Source: Tetrahymena thermophila SB210 (Eukaryota; Ciliophora; Oligohymenophorea; Hymenostomatida; Tetrahymenidae). From it: a stretch of 64,000 nucleotides of DNA. The translations under genes were made by a program, and so were the position numbers. The DNA lies in NCBI RefSeq assembly GCF_000189635.1, contig NW_002476463.1, positions 558,001 to 622,000 on the forward strand, in the 5' to 3' direction. Numbering within the stretch: position 1 is the first letter of the stretch; every line of letters begins with the position of its first letter. Positions 47,560-60,749 of the stretch are shown in pieces. The notes under the pieces were generated by a model. It did not search any database and was not told the DNA's origin. It saw nothing but the letters and a program-made list of their open reading frames with translations.

Positions 47560-50500
47560 TCAATTTTTTTTAAGTAAGTTAAGTAAAGATTAATATTTTT
47601 CTTCTATATCCTTGTTCTTCTAACCAGTTTTTATTTCCTAAAAATTTTGATTATTTACAATTAATATTCAAACATTATTTTAATAATTTACTTTTTCTTC
47701 TAAATCTATTGTGCCAATTTATACATTATCTTTATTTATAATTATCAACCCTTCTTCTAGTCGAACCTATTATTAATTTTGCATTATTTTAATTACAACT
47801 TTATTCACAATATTTAAATTAATTTTTTACTAAGGAATCAGGGTACTCTCTTAAAACTTCCTTCAAAATATTGTTTCCATCAGTAAATTGTTCTAATATT
47901 ATAAAAAATTTATTTGTGCTTTCTAAATTAATTTATTTTTTCATAATCTTACCACTGAAAATATCTTCTCTTGAATCTTTGATTTATGATAAATAATCCC
48001 CAAATATATCAGCTATTATATCGTTTCTTTCTGTTGAAATCCATTTAATCATGGCTTGTTAATTTGCTTAGTCAACATAAATTAAAATGTCATCAAATAT
48101 TTTTAAATACTCAACACCATTTTGATCTTAAAGAATTTCACCCTTATAGAAAATTTAATTACTAAATAACTATACCAACTTTAATGAGCCAGCATAGTGA
48201 AATTTCATGCTAGTAAACACCTTACTATTTATTTTTATTACAATTAAATAAAATTTTATAGAAAGATTACAATTTACACTTATTTTATGGCTTTGTATTT
48301 AGCTACGTCTTAAGAATTCATCATCAACACATCATTCTCATCAGCAATCATGACACCCTCAATTTAAAATGATTTTGAAGGGTAATTCTTAAAAGACTAC
48401 TGCTTCTTGATCAGTAAATTCTCTTCTGTTGTACTTTCGATATTTTTTGCATTTTATTCTTCTCCATTATCTATTTCTTCATCTATTTTGGAGCTATGCT
48501 GATGGACTTCATCTTTTTCTTCAATTTCCATTTCATGGTCATGTGCATTCTCTTCTTTTGGTGACCCTTCTTCCATTATTTCTTTATCTTCGTTAGCTAT
48601 TGCTTACTACTGTTTAAGACTCTCTATTTCTTAAACATATTGCAAAATGTATTAGCTAATTTATTTTTCAAGCTCTCCAACGATCTTGCAAGATTCAGTA
48701 GCATTCAAATTAAAGCAAATCTTTTGTTAATTATTAGGAGCATGAACCTACAATCCTACGAATGTCTTCATGAGTTCTTTTTATAATTCCTTAATTTTAA
48801 TGGAACTGCCATGAACTAAAATAACGTGCTATGGTTCAATAGCTCTAATAAAATTAGTTGTTTAATTAAGATCAGCATGTGCAGAAAAACTGATATTCTT
48901 AACTGACATATTAAATGGTATTTTTCTACCATCAATAATAGAGTTAATAGTCTTGTCTTGTTTTTCATTTTGTATTTCTTTTGATAGAGTATCTTTATTT
49001 ATTTATTAATTAATTAATAAAACGGTTAATTTCAAATGCATTCATTTATTATATGTAAAAATAAAATATTTTGAGGACTACTAAATAAATAAAAAGACCA
49101 AAATCACTATTGTGGAAACAAATCAAACAAAAATAATTTTTTTGGGATTTTAAATTTTCAAAATCGAAAAAAAGATATTTATTTATTGTCCACAACATAA
49201 TAGAAAATAATCAAAAAGCATAATATAATTAATGTTATAATTTTACTTTCTGGACAAAAGCCTGTCAAAATTACACCGTTTTAGGGTTTGCTGCATATTC
49301 TTTCTATGATTGTTCTGGAAATACCACTTTAGAGATTAAAAGGAGAAGAAAGTATAACACAAGGTTTATTTTCATCAATTTCATCATGCTTTGTAATATT
49401 GTTAGGAGCATAATGCAGATTAAAAGGATTTAGCTAATTCTTTCTGATAGGATCAGCCATCATAGATTTGTAATATTAGAAGATTTGATTGGCCTTCTTT
49501 GACAAGTTTTGAGTGAAATGAATTTTTATATCAGCCAATTCACTTGAGTTTTATTTCCAAAACTCTTCAAGTATCAAAACTATTTCTTGAGCTCTTCCTA
49601 AAGCAAACACAGGCAACAAGCATTACCCCTTATTTTTTACTATTCTCATTACTTCTTAAGTCAGTTATTGCTTTAAAAATTAAGAAAGTAATTAAGATAA
49701 TTAAAATTTTTTCAAATAAAATCATTTAATTTTTTTAAAAAAAACCAATTTAGGTTCTTAAAAAAAGACAAAAAGTATTTCGATAAATTAAAAAAATAAT
49801 AAAGGTAAACTCAAAAAAAAATTCCTGTTTTAAATTAATAATTATTATTTGTTTTTCAATTTTTAAAAAAAACTAAAAATTATTTTCAAGCTTTTTTAAA
49901 AATTTTTCATTAAATCAATTTTATTTAAAATACTTAGTCAAAAATTGTTTCTTAAATTATAAAATTTAAAATTAAAAATCTCTTTTGAGTTATTTTTAAA
50001 TCAATTTTTAGAGCTTTAAAAGCAATTTTAAAATTTATTCCATAAAATAATTTAGAAATATGAATTTATTTATGAGTTTATCTACTATTTTTAGATATAT
50101 CATTTTATAAAGTTTTTAAAATTTTAATAAAATTAATTTTCTTTGTTGATTTTTATTTAAAATTTTCAAATTAACTTATAAAAAAATAAATACCTCTCTT
50201 TCACTTCTAGATTCATGGTTGCATTTACCATAAGTACCTTCGACAATGAGGACATCTACTTTTTCATTAGGAATCTAAGCAGGAGGAATGAGTATATCTT
50301 TTTCAGTGCTATAATCACCTGTGTAAAGAACTCTTACACCATCAATTTCAACTAAGAACATAGCTGCACCTAGAACATGACCAGCAGGATAGCACTTGAA
50401 TTTGATATTTTCGTGCTCCATTTCTTCATAAAAATCAATAACGTTAATCACCTCCATAGATTTTTCTATATCATCTGCTGTATACAATTTAATGTTTTCA

Positions 50501-51409
50501 CTTTTATCCTGATTTTGATTTTAAAAATTAAATTAAATAAATTAAAAAATATTTACAGTAAGTGAATCTCTTAAGACGTGACGATAGATTGCACGAGTTG
50601 GTGAAGTAGCATAAACTTTTTGTTTCTTTCCGTCAAAATCTGTCTTAGCTATGAAGTAAGGAAGAGCTGCACAGTGGTCAAGATGGAAACTATGAAAATA
50701 TAAATGTAAGATAAAAAAAACACCCAATTAATAAAGATTTATATATAATAATTAAATAAACATCAGATTCTTGATACAGCTTGTATCAGAATTAAATATT
50801 TAGAGCATAGCTCTCTTGAATATCAAAAAATTAAATTAATACTGTGTAATGAAAATAATATCAATCTAATCAGGTTTAATATTATCGAAGTAAGGAAGAG
50901 ACGCGTGACCATTTTTACCCATGTGCAAACCACAATCAAACTATGAATTAATTTATTTATATAAGTATGAAGAAATAAATGGATGAATTGAAAGAATGAA
51001 TCGATAGATGAAAATAGATTGATTATACAACATATTAATAAAAAGAAATAATAAATGTATGTATGTATGAATTAATTTGTTCTTAAGTTTTTAAATGAAG
51101 GGATGAAGAGGGGGATAAATGTTATAAATAAGTATGAACATATAAACAGCTAATTATTAAGATATAAATCGCCATTGATTTCAACGTATTTTAAATTAAC
51201 AAGTTGTGTTTTATTATTTTTTCCAAATTTAATACCATTATAGTTTTGCCTTTATATTCTAATATTATGCATGATCTTCCGACCTCCTAGCCTGCTCCTA
51301 TTTGTTTTTAATTATAAAATTGTTTTAATTTCGTTTATAAAAAGGCTAAGCTTTGTTGATTTTGACTTTTTAAATTTATTACCTAAAGGATAAATGACCA
51401 TCTGGTCAT
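47560..51409 (-). CDS. CPSF3: CPSF73 (CPSF3), pre-mRNA 3'-end processing endonuclease
   Basis: Nine exons join in phase to 801 residues: 51409-51236, 50940-50843, 50689-50557, 50508-50194, 49670-49247, 48992-48278, 48224-47831, 47766-47692 and 47637-47560. It is the nuclease of the cleavage and polyadenylation complex. Metallo-beta-lactamase motifs are present: IGAGQEVGRSC, FDCGLHMG, the zinc site HFHLDH (split by intron 2), AGHVLGAAMF and LYTGDYS. The beta-CASP part has LLPVFALGRAQE and SFSAHAD, followed by HVILVHG. The C-terminal domain aligns with the human protein (IKWISTERNDIIADIF). An acidic, Gln-rich insert of about 90 residues (near 48380-48640) is unusual. The start is the first in-frame ATG; a shorter start or an upstream exon is possible. 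Confidence 0.93.
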
Positions 51410-53571
51410 TTTTTATATTTTTAATGTTTAGTGAAGTCATTGCTATGAAACAATCAATCAATCAATCTCTTTAATTTATATTTTTTGATAAGTCTTTGAT
51501 TTTATATTTAATTTTATATATGAAATTTTTAATAGTTATTTCTTTATCTAGTATCAATCAAATACACTCAAGCAAGCAGTATTTCCCTCATTGATTAATT
51601 TAGTTATTACTAGACATAAATCTATTTTATTACAAAAATCTTTATTTATTTATTAAGCTGTAAAGCATTGATTAAATTTAACATATTTATTAGTTGTTTT
51701 TGAAGGGAAAAAACAATTTATTTTTAAACCAAATCATCAAATATTATTAAAAATTTAATAAAAATATCTTATTTATATATTAAAATTTAATTTTCAATAT
51801 CTTCTTAGCAAATTTTAAGCATTTTAATAAGGAATTTCATATTATTTCCATAAAAATTAAATATTTATTTATTAGTTTATTTTATATATTTTTTTTAAAG
51901 CATCAAGCAAGCAAGCTATTTATTTTATTTGATTAAAACTATTAAAACTTTGTTATTTATTTCAAAGCAAATAAAAACAATTTTTGTTAACCAATAAATG
52001 TTTAATGTAAATAAAAAATAAATCTCACATTTCCTCTTTTTCATAAATCTCATAAAAAAATTTATTTCCTTTAGTAAGAAGATAATAAAAAGATTTTTTA
52101 CTAAATAAATTTAATATTTTTAATATAAGTTGAAATAATTTATTGTCAATTTATGCTAATTGCAATGATTTTTTAGAATATACTGAAAAATATTCTATTC
52201 AAAAAATAAATATAAAATTTAGAATTTTCGAAAATATTCTAATAGTTCAAATTAGAAATATTCTGTGATTAAATTAAATGTATTTATTGATAAATAAATT
52301 TATTTAATTTATAATTTTAAAAATATTTCTATTAAAAAAAAAGCAAGTACTTCCTTCATGTTTTATATTTTTAGATTCATATTCTCATAATTCAATAAAT
52401 CTTTGTTTATTTCTAAATGATTTAAAATAAATTATGCAATTTAGCATTTTATTTTTGTCAAATAAAACTTAAATATTTATTTATGTATGTTGCTTTTATT
52501 CTTTTATTAAAATAACGAGTAAGCAAAAAATTGTTAACATTTATTAACTATTTTTATTTACTTTTGTTAATTATGGCTTACTTTTCATATTAAAATATTC
52601 CTATTTAAACTGTAGCTTTTTCGTAACAATGAATAATATCGCTGAATAGATAAAGATAATTCTAATTAATATTTATAAATGATCAAATGTATTTTATTCT
52701 TACACTACTTTTTTAAAAGCTATTTTGCAATTTTAGTAAATAAAGTAATTATACACCAATAAAATTACTTAAAATATGGTTTGCAATGGTTTGGGCATCT
52801 AGACAATATAATTGTGAGACAGTAAAATAAAAAATGAATTTTTATTGAAAGAAGCAACAAAATAGTAATTTTAAATATGAAAGGAAATACTGTTTGTAGA
52901 ATTAGCTATAAAAATAAGAAAATAGTTTAGAAAGAATTTCTAGAATTTTTGAGAAAAAGTAGAAGATAAAAAGTATAAATATATTTATTAAGATACTTAA
53001 TTTTTTAAAGATATTTAATTCGTAAGTAATAATTTGAAATAGATACTAAATTAGTTCTATCAGATATGATTAATATCCAAACATACAATAAGTGCTTTTA
53101 TCTATACTAAATGCATCAAATTATAAATAGAAAAGGCTAAATTGTATGATTCTAAAACAAACCTGTAATTTTTTAAACAAAAATTTGTTTAATATACCAA
53201 TAAAAAAATTTAATCATTCTTACCAACTTTCAGACAAATATGCAAAACGAAAAAGCAAAAAATCATGGAAGATTTCAAAAGACTAAAGTCACATTAATGA
53301 AATTAAGGAAAAAAGTAGCATGAGATATGGATCTAATTTTAGTCTCAGGCAAAGAAATAAAGAAAATTTGCATTTAAAAGGTGGAAAGAAGAATGAATAT
53401 TCGTTTCGATTCTTCTAGAAGAATTGCTTAATTAAACTAGTTAAATACAGGTCCCTAGCCTACCTCAAATTAATTTTAATTAAAAAAACATTTAAAAAAA
53501 TAAAAAAGAAAATTTTATTAATTTTACAGCAAGAATTTTATCGAATATTCTTAATTATAAATCTAAAATAA
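51410..53571. other. Long divergent intergenic region
   Basis: About 2.2 kb between CPSF3 (-) and GrpE (+). A+T-rich with ATGTATGTATG-type and ATTTATTTATT-type runs. It should hold both promoters. A 90-codon frame near 52878-53147 was judged too weak to call. Confidence 0.5.
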
Positions 53572-55170
53572 ATGAAATCATTCGCTACTTTAGTCATTAG
53601 AGCTGCCAAAACCCAAAACATTGTCAGTACCGCCTTGCCCAAGAACCTCTTGTAATCAAGAGTCTGTGCCTTCACTTAGATTCCCAAAAATAAGTAATTT
53701 TTCTCTTCTTTTATTCCATACCATTTAAAAAACTGAAGAAATCTCCCTTCTAATCAAACTTAGGGTTCATACATTTATTCATTTAAGACTCTTTTTTTAA
53801 CAGATATATTTTTAAATAATATTTTACAATAATTATTTTATAATAATAAAGCTTCTGGAAGAATAACGGTTAAGATAATGAAGTTAAAGACGAAGAAGTT
53901 GAAGAATTAGAAAAGTTAACCAAGCAAAGAATGGAAAGTGAAACAGCAAAGAATTAACAATAACAAGAATAAGCCGAATTGAAGAAGCAAAAGGAAGCTG
54001 AAGAAAAGGCTAAGAAGTAAAAGGAAGATGAAGAATGGCTCAAGCAATAAGAACTTAAGGATAAGAAGAGAGAAGAAGAAGTCAGAAAGATTCGTGAAAA
54101 GGATGCTGAAAAGAAACTCCCCGAAAGTGTTGAATTATTGTTAAGTAATCCTTAAATTTTTTACTTTACAACTTAGATTCATGATATACAAACAATATGA
54201 TACATTTATTAGCTCATAATTTTGTTATATTCAATCAAATTTTAGCGTTTTTATTAATAATTTGTTTTAACTAAAAGAAATGGAAGGTGAACCTGCTAAG
54301 AAGAAAATCTTACACTTATTTGAACAACTCAAAGAAAAGGCTTAAACTTTAGAATAAGAAAATAAGCTCCTAGCTGAATAGGTAAAATCCTCAACAATAA
54401 TTAACTTATGTTTATTTATAATGCTTTAAAAATATAAATAGAAAACTGCTTATCAAACATAAACTACCACCTGGTAAGAAAAAGCTAAGGAATTACACAA
54501 TATCACAGAAAATACTTTGAAAGATATGGAATTGATGAGAATAAGATTAGAAAAGGAAAAAGAATAAACTAAAATCTTTGCTATCAGTAAGTTTGCTGGT
54601 GAAGTACTTGAAGTCAATGATAACATTGAAAGAGCCCTCAATGCTAATAAAGAATTAGCTGGAAAAGAAAATGGTTTGTTTGAAGGTAATTTATTTATTT
54701 ATTTCTAAATTATTACAAAAATAATCCTGCAATTAATCAATCAATTAGACTTTTATTTGTATCTTGCCTAATAAATCAAGCTAAATTATCTCCCAAAAGA
54801 TAATTAAAGGAATATATAAATAAATAAACAAAAAATTAATTGTCAAAAAATTGATTAATTTCTGTTTTTATTTTTTAATCTTTTTTTTAGCTTTCTAACT
54901 GGATGAAATAATTAATTAATAAATCTTTCTAAAATAATCTTAGGTACAATCATGACCCAAAAAATCTTAGAACAAATCTTATAAAGAAATGGTATTGTTA
55001 AACTTAATCCTGAAGGTGAAAAGTTTGATCCTAACTTCCATGATGCTCTCTGCCAAGTTCCTGATCCCACCAAAGAATCTGGTAGCGTTGCCTTCGTTGC
55101 CCAAACTGGTTACAAAATTTACGATAGAGTCTTACGTCCTGCTAAAGTTGGTGTTACTTACAAGAACTGA
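53572..55170 (+). CDS. GRPE: Mitochondrial GrpE, nucleotide-exchange factor for mitochondrial Hsp70
   Basis: GrpE releases ADP from mitochondrial Hsp70 during protein import and folding. The first exon (53572-53693) is a typical presequence (MKSFATLVIRAAKTQNIVST). After intron 1 comes a highly charged coiled coil of about 80 residues (KKQKEAEEKAKKQKEDEEWL), then the dimerisation helix (LFEQLKEKAQTLEQENKLLA), the WQEKAKELHNIT segment and the diagnostic C-terminal beta domain: GIVKLNPEGEKFDPNFHDAL, QTGYKIYDRVLRPAKVGVTY. Exon boundaries near 53855, 54145, 54279, 54379, 54440, 54685 and 54943 follow GTAA...AG rules. The charged coil before the GrpE core is longer than usual. G+C and C-ending codons are high, as in abundantly expressed genes. 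Confidence 0.92.
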
Positions 55171-56469
55171 AAACACCATAATAATTACTAGAATATTAGT
55201 ATTAATTGAAGCTTTCTAAAATAAATTATTTTCAAAAATAAATTATATTTATACATAAACCATTAATAATTCAATGTAATTTAAATGATCATAAATTTTA
55301 AACACCAACCAATCAACCAAAATAATAATGATATTAACTAAAACTAATAAAATTATAATATAAATAAATAAGTAAGTAAGTAAATTATCAGTTTTATTTA
55401 ATGTTAATATTTGCATATTCTCATTTTTGTATTAAGACATGAAGCTATAGGCTTAATCTAATCTTAAACATCTTAAATTATATTTCTTTTTATATAAAAC
55501 TAAATATTATTCTTTAATCAATACTATAATCATTCATATAACAACTCTTATATTAACAAATTTCTTAATTTTAATTGATATGATTATCCAAAAAAGAAAT
55601 ATTATTTGTACTTTTTGGAAATTAATTTAATTGAGTTAAATTACATCTTATTTATTTAATATCAACATTATTAATATTTTATATAAAAAATTATATAAAT
55701 TAATTAAATTTTAAAACTAATAAAAAGTATTAAAAAAAAGTATTTTGTTTTACTTGAAAGTATAAATTTTTATTGATTTATTTATAAATCTAGAGTTATT
55801 TTTCAACTCATTTTTTTGTATTTTTTTAAAGCTTTTCTTGTTTCTTTTCATAAATGAGAGAAATTCATTTATTTTTGTAAGATTAAAAAACAAAGTATTT
55901 TATTATCACAACTATTATATTATAATTAGATTTTACGATATTTAGTAATTGATCAAAAGCAAAATTTCAAGCAAAATCTTATGTTTTTATGGAATTGGTA
56001 TGATGTTGATGATGATAATGCAGGCAATCATGAATTTCTTTAAACTGGTCAATATTAAAATTAAAGATGAAAAAATAAATGAAGAATTTATTTATTTATT
56101 GCATTTAAAATACACACAATTTGATAAAGTGAATGAATGAAAGAATAAAGAAATGTCAATTATTTATTGGCTAGCAGGCAATTAAAGAAAAAGAAAAAAA
56201 TAAGCAAAAGGAATAAATAAATAGAGTAGAAGCAAACAAAAAATAATCTTAAATTATAGGTGTATTTTAGTGTTTAATCGAAATTAATTAAAATTAAGAT
56301 TATTTGTGATAATATCATAGGAATAATAGGAATAAAAAGCTTTTAAAACAATTAGTTAATTCTACTAAATAAATACCAGGAAAAGAGAGTATTGATTGAT
56401 TGAGATAGATTGTTAGTTAACTGTAGGTTATAAAAAAGTAGCATATTAAAGAAACTAAATACATTTTAG
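55171..56469. other. Intergenic region, may hide the first exon of the next gene
   Basis: A+T-rich, with tetranucleotide runs (AAATAAGTAAGTAAGTAAAT near 55365). The kinase-like/Kelch gene downstream lacks a start codon in its first recognised exon, so a small 5' exon should lie here; I could not place it. Confidence 0.45.
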
Positions 56470-59400
56470 CAACATCTTCATAAAACTGAGTTAATTTTCT
56501 GGGATAGACCGCAGAGAGAGTGTGGGGAATAATCTTTTATTGTCCAGAAACATCACTGGCGGTAGCAATAATTCTCCTCGCAATTCTCCATTACTTAACC
56601 CTAATCAATCAGACAAACTACTTGTTCCATAAAAGTTAAAGCTAACAAATTAGCATTCATAAAATAACAGTCCAAATCACTAAAGGATTGCTTCAAACAA
56701 CTTATAGTTAGGATAAAGCATATATTCGAATGATGAAGCTATGAAAAATCAATCTCCTACTAGTAACAGTGGTTGCATTAACAACTAATTTAGTTTGTTA
56801 AGTTAGCTTAGCCCTAAGAATGCTAATTAAAATGGAGTAGCTATCAATGCAAATTAATTAAATTCCCCTAATTTAAACCTTTAAAAGATGAGCAGTGGCA
56901 ACAATGATTGTGGCAGCAGTGGTAATCAAGCAATTAATCCTAACAGCAGCTCCAACAATAATGGCTCAAATAACAATAATAACAATAACAATAATAATAG
57001 TAACAATAATAACAATTGTAGCGGTAACAACAGTAGTGGCAAAGCTAATACTTTATCAAACTATACAACTTACATTCCATATGATAAAATGCTTTAGGGA
57101 ATGGAAGAAGAGGACATTCTTGACACTGATGGTGGAATAGTTTTTCAGCGTGTAATTGATAAACAATACCATATTCGATACACTTAGATGATGAAGATAG
57201 TGAAAAGTGATTAAGAATACTAAAATATGCTTGATTAAATATAAATGTATTAAAGTATAAAACACGAGGGCATAATCAGCATTAAAAAGTGGTCATGCGA
57301 GTTGTTCCTCGACAAAAATATGAAGCGCTCTCATAAATTTTTAATAATTTTTGATGGAATCAGTGAGAGACTCGATTAAAGATATCCAAATAATGGAAAG
57401 AAAACCCTTTTAAGTGCTTTTAAAAATGATGACTTTAGAAACTTTGTAAATATAATTCAAGCTGTTCAATATCTGAGCTCAATTAAAGACCCGAACTTTA
57501 CTATTTCTCCTTTATTACCATGCAATTTTGCCTTCTCTTATGATAACACTTTCAAATTTATTCCTTAACCTTTCTTAATTACTCCGAAAATAAAAGAAAG
57601 AATGAAAGAATATGAAAATATGTACGCTCCTCCTGAAATAGTTAAAAATTTCAAGTTTTACAACTAAGAGAAAGCTTCAATATTTTACATAGGAATGAAC
57701 CTATTGCTAATGCTCACAAACGAAATCAAAAAAGAAGCAAACACAAGTCTTATTGAGCAGCAAAGATTGTTAGAATTTATTAAAAAAACATATTGCACTG
57801 ATCTTAAAAATGTAATTGAAAAAATGATAGCTCTTGACCCCAACGACCGCTACAGTTTTTCCTAAATCGTAGCTTACATTAGAAAATAGAGTATTTACAC
57901 TAGCATTGAAACTATAGTGGCCGACACTTTTACAAACAGTGATGACTATGATTTCTTTGCCCATTCTGGATTCATTCAAATTTAGCAGCCGAAATATAAA
58001 TTTATTGCCACCGTATTCCCTTTTACTAAAAGACGTAATTTACATTAAATTTTCGACATAGTTCATTCATTCATTCATTCATTTACTCATTTATAAATAA
58101 ATTTACTTCTTATTACAAACAAATAGCAAAACGAAAAAATAAAAATTTTATTCTAATTTTCTATATTATTTTTACATTACTCTGTTCTTGATTAAATTTA
58201 TCTCCAAAGAAATAAAAAAAACATTCTATAATTCTAATTTCGGTTTAAAATTTATATTTTTTATTCACTCTATTAATTTCTTATACAAAATTGAATAAAA
58301 CAATTTTAACATTTTAACAAAATTAGTTGTTCAATCTAATCTATTTGATGAAAAAAGAATATTTATTGAGCAGCTAGATCTAGACGTCGATATTCTAATC
58401 CCGGATGATACAGCTGTTCTTACAGGCGACAACTATGAGGTGTTTATTTATTCATTTTGTTGATAGTTTTCTTATTTCTTAAAATATGAACATAAATTTA
58501 TTAATTAATTATATTTACCTATTTTAAAAACTTAACCAGCTTTTGGATCTATAAAAAACAAACATTTAAAAAAAGAATTTTTAAAGGCTAAAATTTAACC
58601 AAATAAAATGTGATAAGTTAGAATTTTTTAAATTAATTAAAAATGCGTTAAGATTAAAATTTATTAATTGGACTTAATTGATTTTTTATATTAAAAAGGT
58701 ATGGCTAATAGGAGGCAAATAAAGTAATGCAATTTATTTACTCAACGATGAAGTACCTACGCTTACTCCTTTGGCTCAAATACCTTGTTAATACTAAAGA
58801 TATGGGTTTGGATACTGTAATTTCTCTTCTTAATACATATTTTTAGTGAGTGGATATGTAGATAGCGACACTCGCTTGACTACTCGAGTTGATCGCTATG
58901 ATGTTGCAACTAACGAATGGAAATAAATGGAAAATTGTATTTTCGCAGCGAATGGAAGCACTATTGTTGTGTTCAATAATAACACTATATACAAATTCGG
59001 AGGTAAAAATGACGAAGGGCAAATTATTGACCAACTAGAAAAATATGACATCTAAAATAACAAATGGGAAATTCAAAGTTTTAGAATTTAAAAGGGTAGT
59101 GAAGATATAGCATTTTTTAAGTCTCTTGCAATTTAAATAAATCCATGCTAGATATTGATTTGTGGTGGTTTTGTCTTCAATAAAGAAACTAAAAACCGTG
59201 AACCAAATTATAACTTCCACTTCCTAAATATAGACGATAAAGCAGTTAATATTGATAAAGCACGCAAGCAAACGTATGCAGAGTTCTCTAAAGCGCCAAA
59301 AATTGTTTTCCCAAAATCCAAGCAAAAAGAGCAAGAAGAAGATATTTAAAATAAATACGACTATAATTACATTAAATTAAAACAGTAGCAGCTTAGAGAA

Positions 59401-59532
59401 ATTTAAATAGATTGTTTGGTCATGGCTCAAAACAGCATTTGGTTTGTTTAAGCAAAGAATAAAATGTCCAAGGTCTTGTACAAATACAACCATCAACAGA
59501 ATGTTACAGAGTTCAAAAAAATTAACTACTGA
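56470..59532 (+). CDS. Kinase-like (pseudokinase) and Kelch-repeat fusion protein
   Basis: Three exons, 56470-58034, 58327-58439 and 58699-59532, stay in phase to TGA 59530-59532; the initiating exon is missing. The N-terminal 200 residues are low-complexity, rich in Asn, Ser and Gln, with a long Asn run near 56955-57020. Next is a protein-kinase-like fold: MYAPPEIVKNF matches the APE region and MIALDPNDRYSFSQIV matches the last helix with its conserved Arg. The expected HRD position reads ISPLLPCNFAF and the DFG position is absent, so it is probably inactive. The third exon encodes Kelch-type blades: VWLIGGKQSNAIYLL, FLVSGYVDSDTR with VDRYDVATNEW, and IYKFGGKND with LEKYDIQNNKW. Such proteins usually act as scaffolds. 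Confidence 0.8.
58064..58094. repeat. (TTCA)n microsatellite in an intron
   Basis: Several TTCA units inside the first visible intron of the kinase-like/Kelch gene. Confidence 0.8.
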
Positions 59533-60749
59533 AATGAAGTGAAATTTAAAATTTTATAATTTTATAAAGAAAGCCAGCCAAAAACACTCTGAATAAATAA
59601 AAAACAAACAAACAAATAAATAAACAACTAATGATTAATCATTAAACCAAACAAAAAAACTTATCTCTCTAGTTAACTAAATAACAAAGCATCTATTTCT
59701 TTCATCTGAAATAAAATTTAAAATAAGTATTAATTTAAATAAATCCTTTTTATATTCACAAAATTTAGTGATACATAAATAACTTAAAACAACATTCCAG
59801 TCAAAATTACATATTTACCACCTAATATAAAATCTTCATAGTATATTTTAAATCAACCATTTGTCTGGCTATATATTTTATATAATTTGTCAAGTGTATC
59901 CATCCACATACTTTACTTTACTTTCAAATATCTTACTTTTTTAAATTTTAACATTTTATCTTGTTTGATGCTAATTTCAGTAACCACGCTGAAATACAAT
60001 TAATAGTTTGGGTAAATTTTAAAAGACGAATTTCTTAGGTAATTTTCATTATTTTTTTTGTTTTTATCCTCATTAAAAAGCATATTAAATTTTTAGTCAT
60101 TTTGAGGTGTTTATGGATTTAAAATAATCTTAAAAAAGTTATATCTCTGGCCAGTTTAATATTTTAAAAAACATCATATAATAAAATATAGATTGAATGA
60201 TTTTTACGAAATTAATTTCAGGTAAATTAAATAAAATTGTTTGATTTCGAAATTCTTATTTTTAATATTAAAAAAATTTTTTAAATTAAAGTTTTGAATA
60301 AATTGATGATAAAGAATTTTCAACTCAAGAAACTGTACTTTAAAATATTTATCTATCTCTTAGAAATCATTTATTTATCACTCAACTGATTTAAGAAATT
60401 AAATAAATAATAATAATTTAAAATTAAGAAAGCATAAATTAATGGGAATTTATAATAATAAAATAATTAAATACATAGTTTTATAATTAATTCATTTTTT
60501 TAGAAGCAAAAAGAAACAAATTAATAAAGTTATAACAAATATAATGAAAAGCATTTATTGTAGTACTAAACACTATTTATTTCTACAATAAATATTAGGT
60601 AAAAATTAAAACAAACTTTTGATTTTATATTATGAAAGTATTATTTATTTATTATTTTTAAAGAAAGAGAAAAATTATTTTTACTAATTTTCAAAAGAAT
60701 TTATTAATAAGTAACTAAATAGAAATTTAATTTCATTTTTTCACTAATT
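59533..60749. other. Convergent intergenic region
   Basis: About 1.2 kb, A+T-rich, between two genes that converge. No coding frame was recognised. Confidence 0.5.

Noticed and set aside
52878..53147. Plus-strand frame of 90 codons in the CPSF3-GrpE spacer
   Set aside because: Lys/Arg/Ile-rich without recognisable motifs; such a length is expected by chance when only TGA stops translation.
55949..56140. 63-residue frame upstream of the kinase-like/Kelch gene
   Set aside because: Low complexity, and it does not join in phase to the first recognised exon downstream.
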